DNA from: DASVRZ01 sp038228695
GTDB lineage: Bacteria > Verrucomicrobiota > Verrucomicrobiia > Chthoniobacterales > DASVRZ01
NCBI GenBank assembly: GCA_038228695.1
Contig: JBBRPA010000009.1
Span: 10,369 to 74,368, forward strand
DNA: 64,000 nucleotides
Direction: 5' to 3'
This document shows positions 1-8,704 of the stretch, one piece after another. The notes below the pieces were generated by a model. The model had not been told where the DNA came from. It did no database searches and worked only from the letters and a program-made list of their open reading frames with translations. Every line of letters starts with the position of its first letter. The stretch's first letter is position 1. The position numbers and the translations under genes were made by a program.

Positions 1-1828
1 ACTGGACGTCGGGAGAGAGAGCGAGATTGCCGCCGAGCGTATAGCCTTGGACGTTGGTGCCGCCGCCCCCAAAATCGGAATCGGTGAACCCGTCGATGAC
101 CGCATCGGACTCGACATAACGGTAGCCCAGGTTAACGGCCCAATCCCAGCGGTTGTCGAGGGTCGGACTGCCGACGCGAAGATTGACGATCCAGGCGGTG
201 TCGCCGCCATCATAGGGGCCGACGCCGGTTGGGGCCGGGCCGCGGTTGTTGACTGCTTTAGCTGCGATGTCTTGCTGGCTGAAGGCGGTGTTTCTGATCC
301 ATTCGCCGCTGAGGATGACGTGAAACGGCTCGTATTGGCTGTATTCGAGTTTTCCGGTGAGGGCGACCTGGGCAAATTTGGAGGCGAGGCCGAAATACTG
401 GTATTGGTTGGTCGTGCCGAAATTGTTAGAGGCATTCGGGACGATGTTGCGGATGGCAAAGTAGGTGTTGCCCTTTTGCGCGAAACTTGGACGGGTCGCA
501 TCGGTGTTGCCTTGGTCGGATGGGGTGAGCGGAGTGAAGGGATCGGAGAGTTTTCCTTCGACCCCATCGAATTGATAGTAGGCGGCGGCGAATTTTGCCG
601 TGAGCACACGGATGATTTTCCAATCCACCCCGGCCTGTGCGGCATAGAGCCATTTATCCTGGCTTTTGAATTTCGCGGACTGGTTGGACGCGTAGTTGAA
701 ATCGGTGTTGAAAACGGGAAACGCCCCGCCGCTCACGAAGGGAATAACGGCGCCGTCGGCCAGTTTGTATTTTGCCTTGAGGGCAAACCCGTCGAAGCCA
801 AGGTCATCATCCCAAAGGACGGCACTAGAAAAAAACGGATTTTCGAAACGGCCCGCGAAGAACGCGAGATTGAAATTTTCGATGCCGGAAAAGTCGTAGC
901 GAATGAAAGCGCGATCGAGCCAAATCTGGTATTTGGAGAAATTGCCGCCGGAACTGCCGAGGGTTTGATTGGTCGTGACGGGGGAACTGTCGTTGCCAGA
1001 GGCGACGCGGAAGCCCGAGGTAAAGTTGTCGCGCAAGGTGAGCTCGGCGCCGAAGCGAAGACGGAGTCGAGTGCGATTGCGGTTTTGATCGACGTTAAGC
1101 TGAGGGGAGAAAACGGTTCCGCTCACATCGAAAGGTGTGCCAGTGTTAATGGCGTTGAAGTTAGGAAAGGCGCCGGTGTTATCATTCCCGTTACTAAAAT
1201 AATCGCCCTGATAGCGCACGCGCACATCGCCGAGGAGACGGAAGCGGGTCAGCCAGTCGGGAAACATCCGGGGTGAGGACCAGTTTTCGTCACGGGCCTG
1301 GGCTAGGACCTCGGTCTTGATCTGCTCGCGCATTTCGTCCTTCACCGATTCCGGGATATAGGAAACGCGCATCGTGTCGTCGGGTCCGGGGTAAGCAGCG
1401 GGAAGATCGGCTATTGGTTGGATAGAAGGATCGATTTGCGGCACTCCAGCATAGGTGTCGGGGCCGGCAGATTGTGCGGCGGCGACTTGCTGAATGGCGG
1501 ATTGGACGGCCTCGGTCTGCTCGCGAGCCATGGCCGCGTCGGCCTCGGCTTGTTTGATGAGGTCAGCGGAATCCTCCTTGGAGAGCAGCCCTTTTTCGAC
1601 CATGCGATTGATCAGATTGATCGTCACGTTAGTGGACGGGGCGGGTTTTCCGGCGGTGTTAGCAAGATCCGGAGCAGGACTGCCCGGCTCAGGAGCGGTC
1701 GCAGGTTCACCTGTGCGCATTTCTGGCGTGGGAGCGGACTCCTCGGCAAGAACCGGCGTGCTAAAGCCAAGGGCGAAAGCGACGGCTAGGGCAAGCGGAG
1801 GGTAAAATGAACGTGGGACAGTGGGCAT
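1..1828 (-). CDS. putative outer-membrane porin, partial (runs off left edge)
   Basis: An open frame on the minus strand reads without stop from an ATG at 1828 to the window edge (about 609 codons), so the C-terminus is missing. The N-terminus is a signal peptide (MPTVPRSFYPPLALAVAFAL...) ending near VLAEES. It is followed by a Pro/Ala-rich linker and a short helical segment (roughly residues 55-100), then an Asn/Asp/aromatic-rich region with alternating amphipathic strands typical of a beta barrel (for example RFRLLGDVRVRYQGDYF, FRVASGND). The plan of signal peptide, helical segment and barrel fits the 'putative porin' family seen with TonB systems. The start lies 4 bp after the tonB stop, so it is the last visible gene of the operon. 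The substrate cannot be read from the sequence. The plus-strand frame over 47-1276 is a shadow. Confidence 0.8.
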   Translation of the reverse strand, partial: MPTVPRSFYPPLALAVAFALGFSTPVLAEESAPTPEMRTGEPATAPEPGSPAPDLANTAGKPAPSTNVTINLINRMVEKGLLSKEDSADLIKQAEADAAMAREQTEAVQSAIQQVAAAQSAGPDTYAGVPQIDPSIQPIADLPAAYPGPDDTMRVSYIPESVKDEMREQIKTEVLAQARDENWSSPRMFPDWLTRFRLLGDVRVRYQGDYFSNGNDNTGAFPNFNAINTGTPFDVSGTVFSPQLNVDQNRNRTRLRLRFGAELTLRDNFTSGFRVASGNDSSPVTTNQTLGSSGGNFSKYQIWLDRAFIRYDFSGIENFNLAFFAGRFENPFFSSAVLWDDDLGFDGFALKAKYKLADGAVIPFVSGGAFPVFNTDFNYASNQSAKFKSQDKWLYAAQAGVDWKIIRVLTAKFAAAYYQFDGVEGKLSDPFTPLTPSDQGNTDATRPSFAQKGNTYFAIRNIVPNASNNFGTTNQYQYFGLASKFAQVALTGKLEYSQYEPFHVILSGEWIRNTAFSQQDIAAKAVNNRGPAPTGVGPYDGGDTAWIVNLRVGSPTLDNRWDWAVNLGYRYVESDAVIDGFTDSDFGGGGTNVQGYTLGGNLALSPDVQ

Positions 1829-1832
1829 AAAA

Positions 1833-2561
1833 TTAGATGGCTTTTTTAGCGGTCAGCCGCAGGACGATCGGGAGCGGCATTTCTGCAGGCGGCGGGTTGT
1901 CCAATTGGAGTCCGTTGAGCACTTCGGCTTCAATCGCGCGGTCGAGCGCGACATCGCCAGAGGATGTTTTCAGCTCGGCGCGGGTTACGCGTCCGGTCTG
2001 ATCGGGCCAGATGCGCACTTCTACGCGCATGTTAGCATTGCGGGTGGCGCGATTTTTTTCCAAGGCGGACTGAATGCGGCGCTGGACCTGACCGGCATAC
2101 CAGCCGTATTTGCTGCCGCCGCGGCCTCCGCTTCCACCTCCACCGAAACCGCCATTTCCACCGGGGCCGCCGAGACCGAAGTTATCACCAGCGCCGTCGC
2201 CGACGTTGTTAGTACCGAGGGGTTGATCGGGAGGGGCGTCGGGTTTTGGCGGAGCCTCATCGGGTTTGACGGCTTCTTGGGGTTCCATCGGCCGGGATTC
2301 ATCCATCTTCTGATCGACCGGCGGTGGGGTCGCTTGAGGTGGGGGAGGAGTTGGCTTTGGCGGTGGCGGGGGCAGGGGAGGGAGGGAAATCATCGTCACG
2401 TTTTGCGTGCGCGCTGGAGCGTCCGATTTGTTGCCGAGCGCAAGCGGGGCGATGAAACCGGCGACCGCTAGGGTGATGACGCCACCGACGATGGGGCCGC
2501 GATATTTTTCCCAGAAGGAATCGCCGTCGTCGTCTTCGTCGAATGATCGTTTTGTAGCCAT
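1833..2561 (-). CDS. TonB family energy transducer
   Basis: 242 aa. A charged cytoplasmic N-terminus is followed by one membrane anchor at about residues 23-45, then a proline-rich periplasmic region (PPLPPPPPKPTPPPPQ, KPDEAPPKPDAPPDQP), a Gly-rich linker (about 125-150), and a C-terminal domain with the TonB-like pattern YAGQVQRRIQSALEKN ... ELKTSSGDVALDRAIEAEV. TonB couples the ExbB/ExbD proton channel to outer-membrane transport. Its gene starts one base after the exbD stop and ends 4 bp before the porin start, so the genes are probably co-transcribed. No TonB-dependent receptor is seen in the window. The porin or the TpsB-like barrel next to it may be the client, which is an inference. 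Confidence 0.85.
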   Translation of the reverse strand: MATKRSFDEDDDGDSFWEKYRGPIVGGVITLAVAGFIAPLALGNKSDAPARTQNVTMISLPPLPPPPPKPTPPPPQATPPPVDQKMDESRPMEPQEAVKPDEAPPKPDAPPDQPLGTNNVGDGAGDNFGLGGPGGNGGFGGGGSGGRGGSKYGWYAGQVQRRIQSALEKNRATRNANMRVEVRIWPDQTGRVTRAELKTSSGDVALDRAIEAEVLNGLQLDNPPPAEMPLPIVLRLTAKKAI

Positions 2562-2562
2562 G

Positions 2563-2964
2563 TTATTTTTTCGGACCCTGGGTGGCGAGACCGACTTGGG
2601 AAATGCTCAGCCGCCCGAGGACATCGAGGACATCCATCACCCCTTGATATTGGGTGGCGCTATCGCCGCGGACGACCACGGGCATGTCGGGGTTCGAGGC
2701 TTTGAGGGTGGTGAGTTGGTTTTCTAGTTCGGGGAGAGTGACGGGAGTGGCGTTGAGTTTGATCTTGCCTTGATTGTCGATCGTGATGGCCTGCATTTTT
2801 TTCTCCTTCATCGGAGGAGCCTTGCTGGCTTTGGGCAGATTCACCTTTACGCCTTGGACACCGGCGGTGGTCATGATGATAAAGATGAGCAGGAGGACCA
2901 GATAAAGGTCCACCATCGGGGTGACGTTGATATCGTCGTAGGATTTATTATCGCCGGCTTGCAT
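2563..2964 (-). CDS. exbD: ExbD/TolR family biopolymer transport protein
   Basis: 133 aa, the usual length for ExbD/TolR. One N-terminal membrane helix carries the conserved aspartate (INVTPMVDLYLVLLLIFII). This residue is known in the family to take part in proton flow. A periplasmic domain follows (KVNLPKAS ... VVVRGDSATQYQGVMDVLDVL). It lies 3 bp after the ExbB-type gene and 1 bp before tonB and presumably forms the inner-membrane motor with them. ExbD and TolR cannot be separated by sequence alone, but the adjacent TonB favours ExbD. Confidence 0.9.
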   Translation of the reverse strand: MQAGDNKSYDDINVTPMVDLYLVLLLIFIIMTTAGVQGVKVNLPKASKAPPMKEKKMQAITIDNQGKIKLNATPVTLPELENQLTTLKASNPDMPVVVRGDSATQYQGVMDVLDVLGRLSISQVGLATQGPKK

Positions 2965-2967
2965 CGA

Positions 2968-4776
2968 TTATTTTTCGGGATAGAACTCGGCGACCTTGGC
3001 GAGGAATTCCTCGATGAAAAGTTGCATCTCGGCGACGGCGTCCTTGATTTGCGAGCTAACATAGCTGTAGGCAAACAGCGCGGGGATAGCGACGGCGAGA
3101 CCGGCCACGGTGGCGAGGAGCGCACCCGCGATGCCGGGAGCGATCGAGTTCACCTCGACTTGGCCAGATTTGGCAATGACGGCAAAGGTGATCATGACGC
3201 CGATGACGGTTCCAAGGAGTCCAAGGTAGGGACCGCCGGCAATGCCGATGGTTAGGAAGACGAGGTTGGAATTCAGTTTATGCACCTCGCGGGCGAGTCC
3301 GCCCTCCATGGAGGTTTTGATGGCGTGCATGGAGCGTCCGGTGAGACCTTTGAAGTCTTCCTTTTTGACGCGGTCGTAAATTTCGTCGGAGCCGGCGTGG
3401 TAGATGGCGTAGAGGGGCGAGTGGCGCATGAGGCGACGGGTTTTGGCGTTGGCGTGGCCGGCGAGACTACTGATGTTTTCTTTGTTGCCATGGTCGAGAA
3501 CGGTGATGTCGCTGGAGACGTTGTCCCATTGCTTCAAGAAAACCTTGGTGGCTTTTTTAATTTTGCCGAGGTAGGTCATTTTTTGAAAGGTTACCACCCA
3601 GCCGACGAGGGCGAGGATGAAGCACAACCCGATCACGACCCATCCGTCGAAAGTGAGTGATTTCGAGATGTCGCCGATCAGCGAGAGGTGCTTAGTGATT
3701 TCGTTTTCGCCGTGCTCGTTAATCTCTTCGGGTGCGGTCGCGAGGAGTTTGCCGGCTTTTTCGCTGCCGCTTTGGGAGATGGCGGCGAATTGCAGGTAAC
3801 CGATCGGACGAGCCACTTTCGAGATTTCTAGCTCATCAAGTTCCCCGGCGAAGCTCGTGCCCAGAGTGGACTCCGAGCGCAGGGCGGGAATCGGCATGGT
3901 TAGCCCGGCGTATTTCTCACCATCGAGATAGAGCGTGATCTGCGATCCAGAGGCGACGACCGCGAGATGGCGCCAGATATTGATCGCGACTGGTTCGCCG
4001 GTGGCGGTGCTGCGTTGGTTCGTTCCGGCGCTGCTAACCTCGACGTAGGGAACCCCGTTATCGACTCCGATGGTGAGCGAGTTGCCGTTCTCGGCGCGGC
4101 TGTAGAGCACCGCGTTACTGGCGAGGGCAGAGGGTTTGATCCAAGCGGACCAGGTCATGTTGCCGGAATCTGCGAAGTCGAGCGCGGGGTTCGCAGGAAT
4201 ACCCACCGGCTTATTGCCATCAAGTAAAATGCCGCCGCCAATGATCGATCCATCGACCGGTAGCGGGGCCGAGGTCGCGGTGATCCCGCTGGCGGAAGAA
4301 TCGACAGGCGGGGTGCCTTTTTCGGAGAAATGAAAGACGAGCGCGGTGTCGGCGTCGTAAGTCTTCTTTGCGTCGCTGGTGGCGGTGGCTTTCTCGCCCG
4401 CGTTGCCGTAGTAGAGCCAGAAATCGACCGCGGCTCCGGGCTTTAACCCTGGGATTTTCACCCAGACGAAGGCCTCGTTGAGCAGCCCGTCGTATTTTTC
4501 AATATGATAGGTCAGCGGCGTTTTATCGTCGGCCGCTACGAAGCGGATGTCGGAGCCGTCTTCCTTTGCGGAAAGGAATTGGAAATTGCCGTCGTGCAAG
4601 CGCACGAGCACGGCGCTGTCCCCGATGGGTTCGGTAATGGCGACGCCGTTCTGGCCGGTGTTGATCGTGATCTTTTTGCGCAGGGTCCATTCTGCATTCC
4701 ACCAAGCTCGGGCTGGTTGGATGGTGACGAGCAGAACGAGCAGACTAGTAACGAAGAAATGGCGAAGGTGGGACAT
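2968..4776 (-). CDS. exbB: ExbB/TolQ/MotA proton channel protein with N-terminal DUF2341 and LamG-like domains
   Basis: 602 aa, more than twice the size of ordinary ExbB. A signal peptide (MSHLRHFFVTSLLVLLVTIQ) leads into a DUF2341-like domain starting WWNAEWTLRKKITINTG. A concanavalin/LamG-like beta sandwich follows (about residues 155-325; NMTWSAWIKP, NIWRHLAVVASGSQITLYLDG). The C-terminal third, from about 370, is a MotA/TolQ/ExbB domain: three membrane segments (VVIGLCFILALVGWVVTF, LVFLTIGIAGGPYLGLLGTV, GIAGALLATVAGLAVAIPAL) and the GLLGTVIGVMITF signature. The layout predicts a carbohydrate- or protein-binding head in the periplasm fused to the motor subunit. Neighbours are the TpsB-like gene upstream (11 bp) and exbD downstream. 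This fusion is, to my knowledge, typical of Verrucomicrobiota and relatives. Confidence 0.88.
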   Translation of the reverse strand: MSHLRHFFVTSLLVLLVTIQPARAWWNAEWTLRKKITINTGQNGVAITEPIGDSAVLVRLHDGNFQFLSAKEDGSDIRFVAADDKTPLTYHIEKYDGLLNEAFVWVKIPGLKPGAAVDFWLYYGNAGEKATATSDAKKTYDADTALVFHFSEKGTPPVDSSASGITATSAPLPVDGSIIGGGILLDGNKPVGIPANPALDFADSGNMTWSAWIKPSALASNAVLYSRAENGNSLTIGVDNGVPYVEVSSAGTNQRSTATGEPVAINIWRHLAVVASGSQITLYLDGEKYAGLTMPIPALRSESTLGTSFAGELDELEISKVARPIGYLQFAAISQSGSEKAGKLLATAPEEINEHGENEITKHLSLIGDISKSLTFDGWVVIGLCFILALVGWVVTFQKMTYLGKIKKATKVFLKQWDNVSSDITVLDHGNKENISSLAGHANAKTRRLMRHSPLYAIYHAGSDEIYDRVKKEDFKGLTGRSMHAIKTSMEGGLAREVHKLNSNLVFLTIGIAGGPYLGLLGTVIGVMITFAVIAKSGQVEVNSIAPGIAGALLATVAGLAVAIPALFAYSYVSSQIKDAVAEMQLFIEEFLAKVAEFYPEK

Positions 4777-4787
4777 GGTGAAAATGG

Positions 4788-6389
4788 TTAGAAATCGGCC
4801 CAGAGCCGGAAGTTAACTTGGTAATCGTGGGCTTGAGTTTGGCCCTGGCTGATCAACGGCATGGCAAGATCGATCGAGCCGTTGTAGTGATCCCAGAGTT
4901 GGATGTTGCTGCCAATGCCGATGCTGGCCAATTCGAGTCGGGATTCCTGCCCGGGGAGGGCTTTGTGGATGGTAAGGAATCCGCTGTCGATAAAGGAGTA
5001 GACTCGCCATTCGCTGCCTCGGTCGCGCAACCACGGGAGCGCTTTGAAGAGATTGAAAGTGCGCAGTTCTAACGTGCCGAAGAGCCCATTGTCGCCCGGG
5101 ACTTCTGATTCGAGGTAACCGCGCGCCGTGCCCACGCCGCCACCGCTGAATTGCTCGGCGCTGACCAGCGCTTGGTCCGCAATCTGGCCCTGAATTTTGC
5201 CATAAAGCTGAAATTCACCGGGCAACTCGAGGGTGTTAGCCAAATCAGCCCGTAGGTAGATAAAACTCCCGCTGGCCTTGAAGCGGCTGTTGGAAAACTG
5301 CGCCTCGCTGCTGCCGGTGCCGCGCAAGTGCGCCGTGACCCCGACGTTCAACTCCGTTCGCGCTTTTTCCCCGACCCAGGTCGCCGTGTAAGCTGCGCTC
5401 AATGGATAATAACTGATCGGCGAAAGAATCTGCCCGGTCCCTAAATCCACTGTCTGATCGAAATGCTTGTAGTCCATCCCGAGGCTGATCGAGTGGTAGA
5501 AGTTTTTCCCTTGAGGCAGAGCGAGATTTCCGCGAATGCCCACGATCTCGCCACGCCCAATGACGGCCGCGCCGCCGAGAGTGGACACGTTGCTGTCTTG
5601 CTTGGTTCCTTGAAGGACGAGGCTAAAATTCGGTAGCTCCGAAAACCGGGCCAGATAAAATCCGGAAATGACTTTCGCATCGTCGGCGTTTTCGGGAGCG
5701 ATTTGGAAACTCAACCCGGCGGAATGCCCGATCTGCCAGAGGTTGTTGTAACTAATCGAGCCGTTCGCTCGCAACCGCGTGGTGTTAGCGCTGTAGCGGT
5801 TATTTAGTTCGAGGCTGCCGTGGAGCGGGAAGGTATCTTTCACCTCGAGATCGATGTCCACCGTGCCCGGTTCGATCCCGGCCCGGAGCGATGGAGTTAC
5901 CCGGCGATCCGGCCACTGGTTGAGCGCCACGATGTCGCGGGTCACGTCATTGAAGTTCACCACTTTTCCTTCCGCCAGAGACGGGGCCGATCGCTTGATT
6001 TGCTCCAGTGAAAAATAGCGCGAACCGCGCACGCGCAATCGGCCCACGGTGCTTTCGACCACTTTCAAAAAAACTACGCCGCCGCGTCCAGTTTGCTGCG
6101 GCACTTGGACCTCGACGGTCTGGTAGCCTTTGTCTTTGTAAGCTTTTTCCAGTGCTGCCCGCGCTTGCTCGACGTCGGTTTCGGAACGACCCGGTCCCAT
6201 GTAATGATAAACCGCCCGTTCCACCTCGGCGCGCGGCAAAACCTTCGCTCCCGTCACGCGAAACTCGCGAATGTAGAGCGGGCCCGCTCCCGGCTCGGGC
6301 GTGGTCTGGTCGGCCCGCAAGTTCTCGGCCAGCGGCAGCGCGCTGACGAGGCAAGACAGACTAAGAAATTGAAGAAGGCGAGACGACAT
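4788..6389 (-). CDS. ShlB/FhaC/HecB (TpsB) family outer-membrane protein
   Basis: 533 aa with signal peptide MSSRLLQFLSLSCLVSALPL. Two POTRA-type domains follow: the first begins near residue 37 (LYIREFRVTGAKVLPRAEVE, ending with KGYQTVEVQVPQQ), the second near residue 113 (STVGRLRVRGSRYFSLEQIK). The rest is a barrel of about 350 residues containing RARGYLESE-like text (GGGVGTARGYLESEVPGDNG), the position of the conserved barrel-interior motif of this family. TpsB proteins export a partner exoprotein or insert outer-membrane proteins. No TpsA-like exoprotein is visible here. It is the first gene of the five-gene envelope operon, with the ExbB-type gene 11 bp downstream. Confidence 0.87.
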   Translation of the reverse strand: MSSRLLQFLSLSCLVSALPLAENLRADQTTPEPGAGPLYIREFRVTGAKVLPRAEVERAVYHYMGPGRSETDVEQARAALEKAYKDKGYQTVEVQVPQQTGRGGVVFLKVVESTVGRLRVRGSRYFSLEQIKRSAPSLAEGKVVNFNDVTRDIVALNQWPDRRVTPSLRAGIEPGTVDIDLEVKDTFPLHGSLELNNRYSANTTRLRANGSISYNNLWQIGHSAGLSFQIAPENADDAKVISGFYLARFSELPNFSLVLQGTKQDSNVSTLGGAAVIGRGEIVGIRGNLALPQGKNFYHSISLGMDYKHFDQTVDLGTGQILSPISYYPLSAAYTATWVGEKARTELNVGVTAHLRGTGSSEAQFSNSRFKASGSFIYLRADLANTLELPGEFQLYGKIQGQIADQALVSAEQFSGGGVGTARGYLESEVPGDNGLFGTLELRTFNLFKALPWLRDRGSEWRVYSFIDSGFLTIHKALPGQESRLELASIGIGSNIQLWDHYNGSIDLAMPLISQGQTQAHDYQVNFRLWADF

Positions 6390-6412
6390 CGGAGTCCGGT
6401 TTTCGGGCTCGC

Positions 6413-6459
6413 AAGGTTACAAACCGCCCTCGACGCCAGCAAAGGGTTTAAGGTTACAA
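6413..6459. promoter_or_regulatory. 10-bp direct repeat upstream of the TpsB/ExbB/TonB operon
   Basis: The sequence AAGGTTACAA occurs at 6413-6422 and again at 6450-6459. It reads TTGTAACCTT in the direction of the operon that starts at 6389. Two identical 10-mers 37 bp apart in the only non-coding stretch before a long operon suggest an operator for a dimeric or tandem-binding regulator. The factor is not identifiable. The resemblance to Pho-type half sites (TGTAAC) is loose. Confidence 0.35.
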
Positions 6460-6542
6460 TTGTGTGACGAAAACGCGTTGGCGGACGGTTAAGCATTGAA
6501 AATCAACGCCTTGCCGCTCGTTTCCTCGTCCCACGATCCCAA

Positions 6543-8570
6543 TTAGACGCCCCGTTGGTTTTTTAACGCCACCACCGCAACTCCCAGCGGCGGCAGGACC
6601 AGCTTTGCCGAAACTGGTTGCCCAGTGAGTAAATCGATCCCGTTGTGTTCCGCGAGGTTAAGCTGGGCGGGTTTGTCGCGATGATTGAGCAAAAATAGAA
6701 AACGCTCCTCGCCTTTCTCGCGCACCGCCACCTCGACGCCAGAGGGCGCGGTCAGCGGAGGCCGCAGGTCAAACGGGGCGAGCAGATCGTCCATCCATTC
6801 CGCCAGATCATTATCATCGAGGCGAGTGGCGAGGTAGAGGGCCTGGCCTTTGCCGCGCGCGTGGCGGGTGATTGCAGGTAGATCCCGCACGGGTCCGTCA
6901 CCGAAAGTCGCCAGCACCTCCGCGCCTTCGGGGTGGATCACCTCGCTCCAGGTCCGGCCTTGCAGCTTGTTTTTGCCAATCCGGACTTTGCGGGTCTCTT
7001 TTTCCGCGAGCGGGAACCATTCCTCCACCCAGAGCCCGAGGGTTTTGCGCAGGTGAGCCGGGTAGCCGCCGGCGATGATTTGTTCCTTTTCATCAACGAT
7101 GCCGGAAAAGAAATTTGTTAGCAGTGTCCCGCCGCCGCGCACAAAGGCGTCGAGATTTTTAGCATCTTCCTTCGTGAGCAAATAAAGCTGCGGCGCCACG
7201 ACCACTGCGTAAGCCTGAAGATCGGCCCCCGGCGCAACGAAATCCACCGCGAGATTGCGTTTGTAAAAATAGCGATGGAATTGATGGATCGCGTCTTCAT
7301 AACGCAGGTCGGTCGGTTTTGAGGGCAGTTCGAGCGCCCACCAAGCGGCCCAATCGATGACGATCGCGACCCGGCTACGCACGAGTGACCCGGTGACTGG
7401 AGCGAGTTTTTTCAACTCCGCGCCCAGTTCGCAGACTTCCCGGAACACGCGGCTTTGCGTGGGCGGCGCGTGCTGAACCATGGCGCCGTGGAATTTTTCG
7501 GCCCCGCGGACGGATTGGCGCCACTGAAAAAACAACACTCCGTCGCTCCCTCGTGCGACCGCTTGCAGGCTTTGCAACCGCATCAGCCCGGGCGGCTTCG
7601 TGCCGTTTACCTGCCGCCAATTCACATGCGAGGTTACTTGTTCCATGAGCACAAACGGCCGCCCCGGCTTGAGCGAGCGGGTCAGGTCGTGTCCGCGTGC
7701 AGCGTATAAAACGCCCGCCCCAGTTTCCAGCGGATCGGGGTAGGAATCCCAGCACGTGAAATCGATTTCCTTCGCCCATGCCTGGTAGTCGAGCGGCTTG
7801 AAGAAGCCCATGAAATTCGTCGTGATCGGCATCGTTGGCGTGGCTTTGCGCAAGATGTCCCTCTCCATTTTGCAAAGATCGAGCAGCGCGTCGCTGGAAA
7901 AGCGCCGAAAGTCGAGTGATTGCGCTGGGTTTGGAAACGTGGCCGTTTTTCGCGGGGTCAACACATCGTTCCAGTCGTGGTAATATTGGCTCCAAAACGC
8001 CGTGCCCCAAGCATCATTCAGGGCGTCGAGCGTGCCGTAACGGGTCTTCAACCAAGAACGGAAAGCGGTTGTGGAAGCCGGGCTGTGGCATTCCGCCACG
8101 TGGCAGCCGTATTCGTTGTTTATATGCCAGGCCGCCAGAGCGGGATGTTTCCGGTAGCGAGCAGCGAGTTTGCGGACGAGGGCCGCCGCAAATTTTCGGT
8201 AGGTTGGGCTGCTCGGCGAATAATGCTGGCGCGATCCATGGGTGCAGACAACGCCGTTGGCGTCCATCGCACCGAGGTCCGGGTAGCGCGACATCCAAGC
8301 TGGGGGCGACGCCGTGGCGGTGGCGAGATCGGCGTGGATGCCATTGGCGGCGAGCAGATCCATCACCTCGTCGAGCCAATCGAAGGTGTAGGTTTTCTCG
8401 TTCGGTTGCAGCTTCGCCCAGCTGAAAATCCCGATGCTGACGAGGTTGACGCCCGCCGCCCGCATCAATTTCATGTCCTGCTTCCAGACCGACTTTGGCC
8501 ACTGCTCCGGGTTGTAGTCGCCACCGTAAAGAAGTCCGTGGGTTTTAGGGAGCAAGGGCAAGTAAGACAT
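6543..8570 (-). CDS. beta-galactosidase, glycoside hydrolase family 42
   Basis: 675 aa, full length for GH42. The start motif LLYGGDYNPEQWP is typical. The acid/base glutamate is in HINNEYG (Glu153) and the nucleophile glutamate in FVLMEQ (Glu310). The TIM barrel occupies roughly residues 1-390, then a flavodoxin-like trimerisation domain (about 395-600) and a small C-terminal beta domain (FLFLLNHRDKPAQL). GH42 enzymes remove terminal beta-galactose residues, usually from plant-derived oligosaccharides. No signal peptide is present, so the enzyme is probably cytoplasmic. It stands alone: the next genes are divergent and no sugar transporter is adjacent. Confidence 0.93.
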   Translation of the reverse strand: MSYLPLLPKTHGLLYGGDYNPEQWPKSVWKQDMKLMRAAGVNLVSIGIFSWAKLQPNEKTYTFDWLDEVMDLLAANGIHADLATATASPPAWMSRYPDLGAMDANGVVCTHGSRQHYSPSSPTYRKFAAALVRKLAARYRKHPALAAWHINNEYGCHVAECHSPASTTAFRSWLKTRYGTLDALNDAWGTAFWSQYYHDWNDVLTPRKTATFPNPAQSLDFRRFSSDALLDLCKMERDILRKATPTMPITTNFMGFFKPLDYQAWAKEIDFTCWDSYPDPLETGAGVLYAARGHDLTRSLKPGRPFVLMEQVTSHVNWRQVNGTKPPGLMRLQSLQAVARGSDGVLFFQWRQSVRGAEKFHGAMVQHAPPTQSRVFREVCELGAELKKLAPVTGSLVRSRVAIVIDWAAWWALELPSKPTDLRYEDAIHQFHRYFYKRNLAVDFVAPGADLQAYAVVVAPQLYLLTKEDAKNLDAFVRGGGTLLTNFFSGIVDEKEQIIAGGYPAHLRKTLGLWVEEWFPLAEKETRKVRIGKNKLQGRTWSEVIHPEGAEVLATFGDGPVRDLPAITRHARGKGQALYLATRLDDNDLAEWMDDLLAPFDLRPPLTAPSGVEVAVREKGEERFLFLLNHRDKPAQLNLAEHNGIDLLTGQPVSAKLVLPPLGVAVVALKNQRGV

Positions 8571-8704
8571 TCCCCGTAAACAAACCGAAGTCGGACAAAG
8601 ACTGCGAGCGGAAAATTTCTCGCGCGGCAGAATGGGTCTGCCCCGCTGGTGATGGCTTGTCTTTACGTCCGTTTCACGATTTGATCCGTTATCCTTTACG
8701 ACTT

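Noticed and set aside
47..1276. Long plus-strand open frame over the porin gene
   Set aside because: It lies opposite a better minus-strand gene with signal peptide and barrel pattern and operon spacing; its protein is Gly/Val/Glu-rich shadow text.
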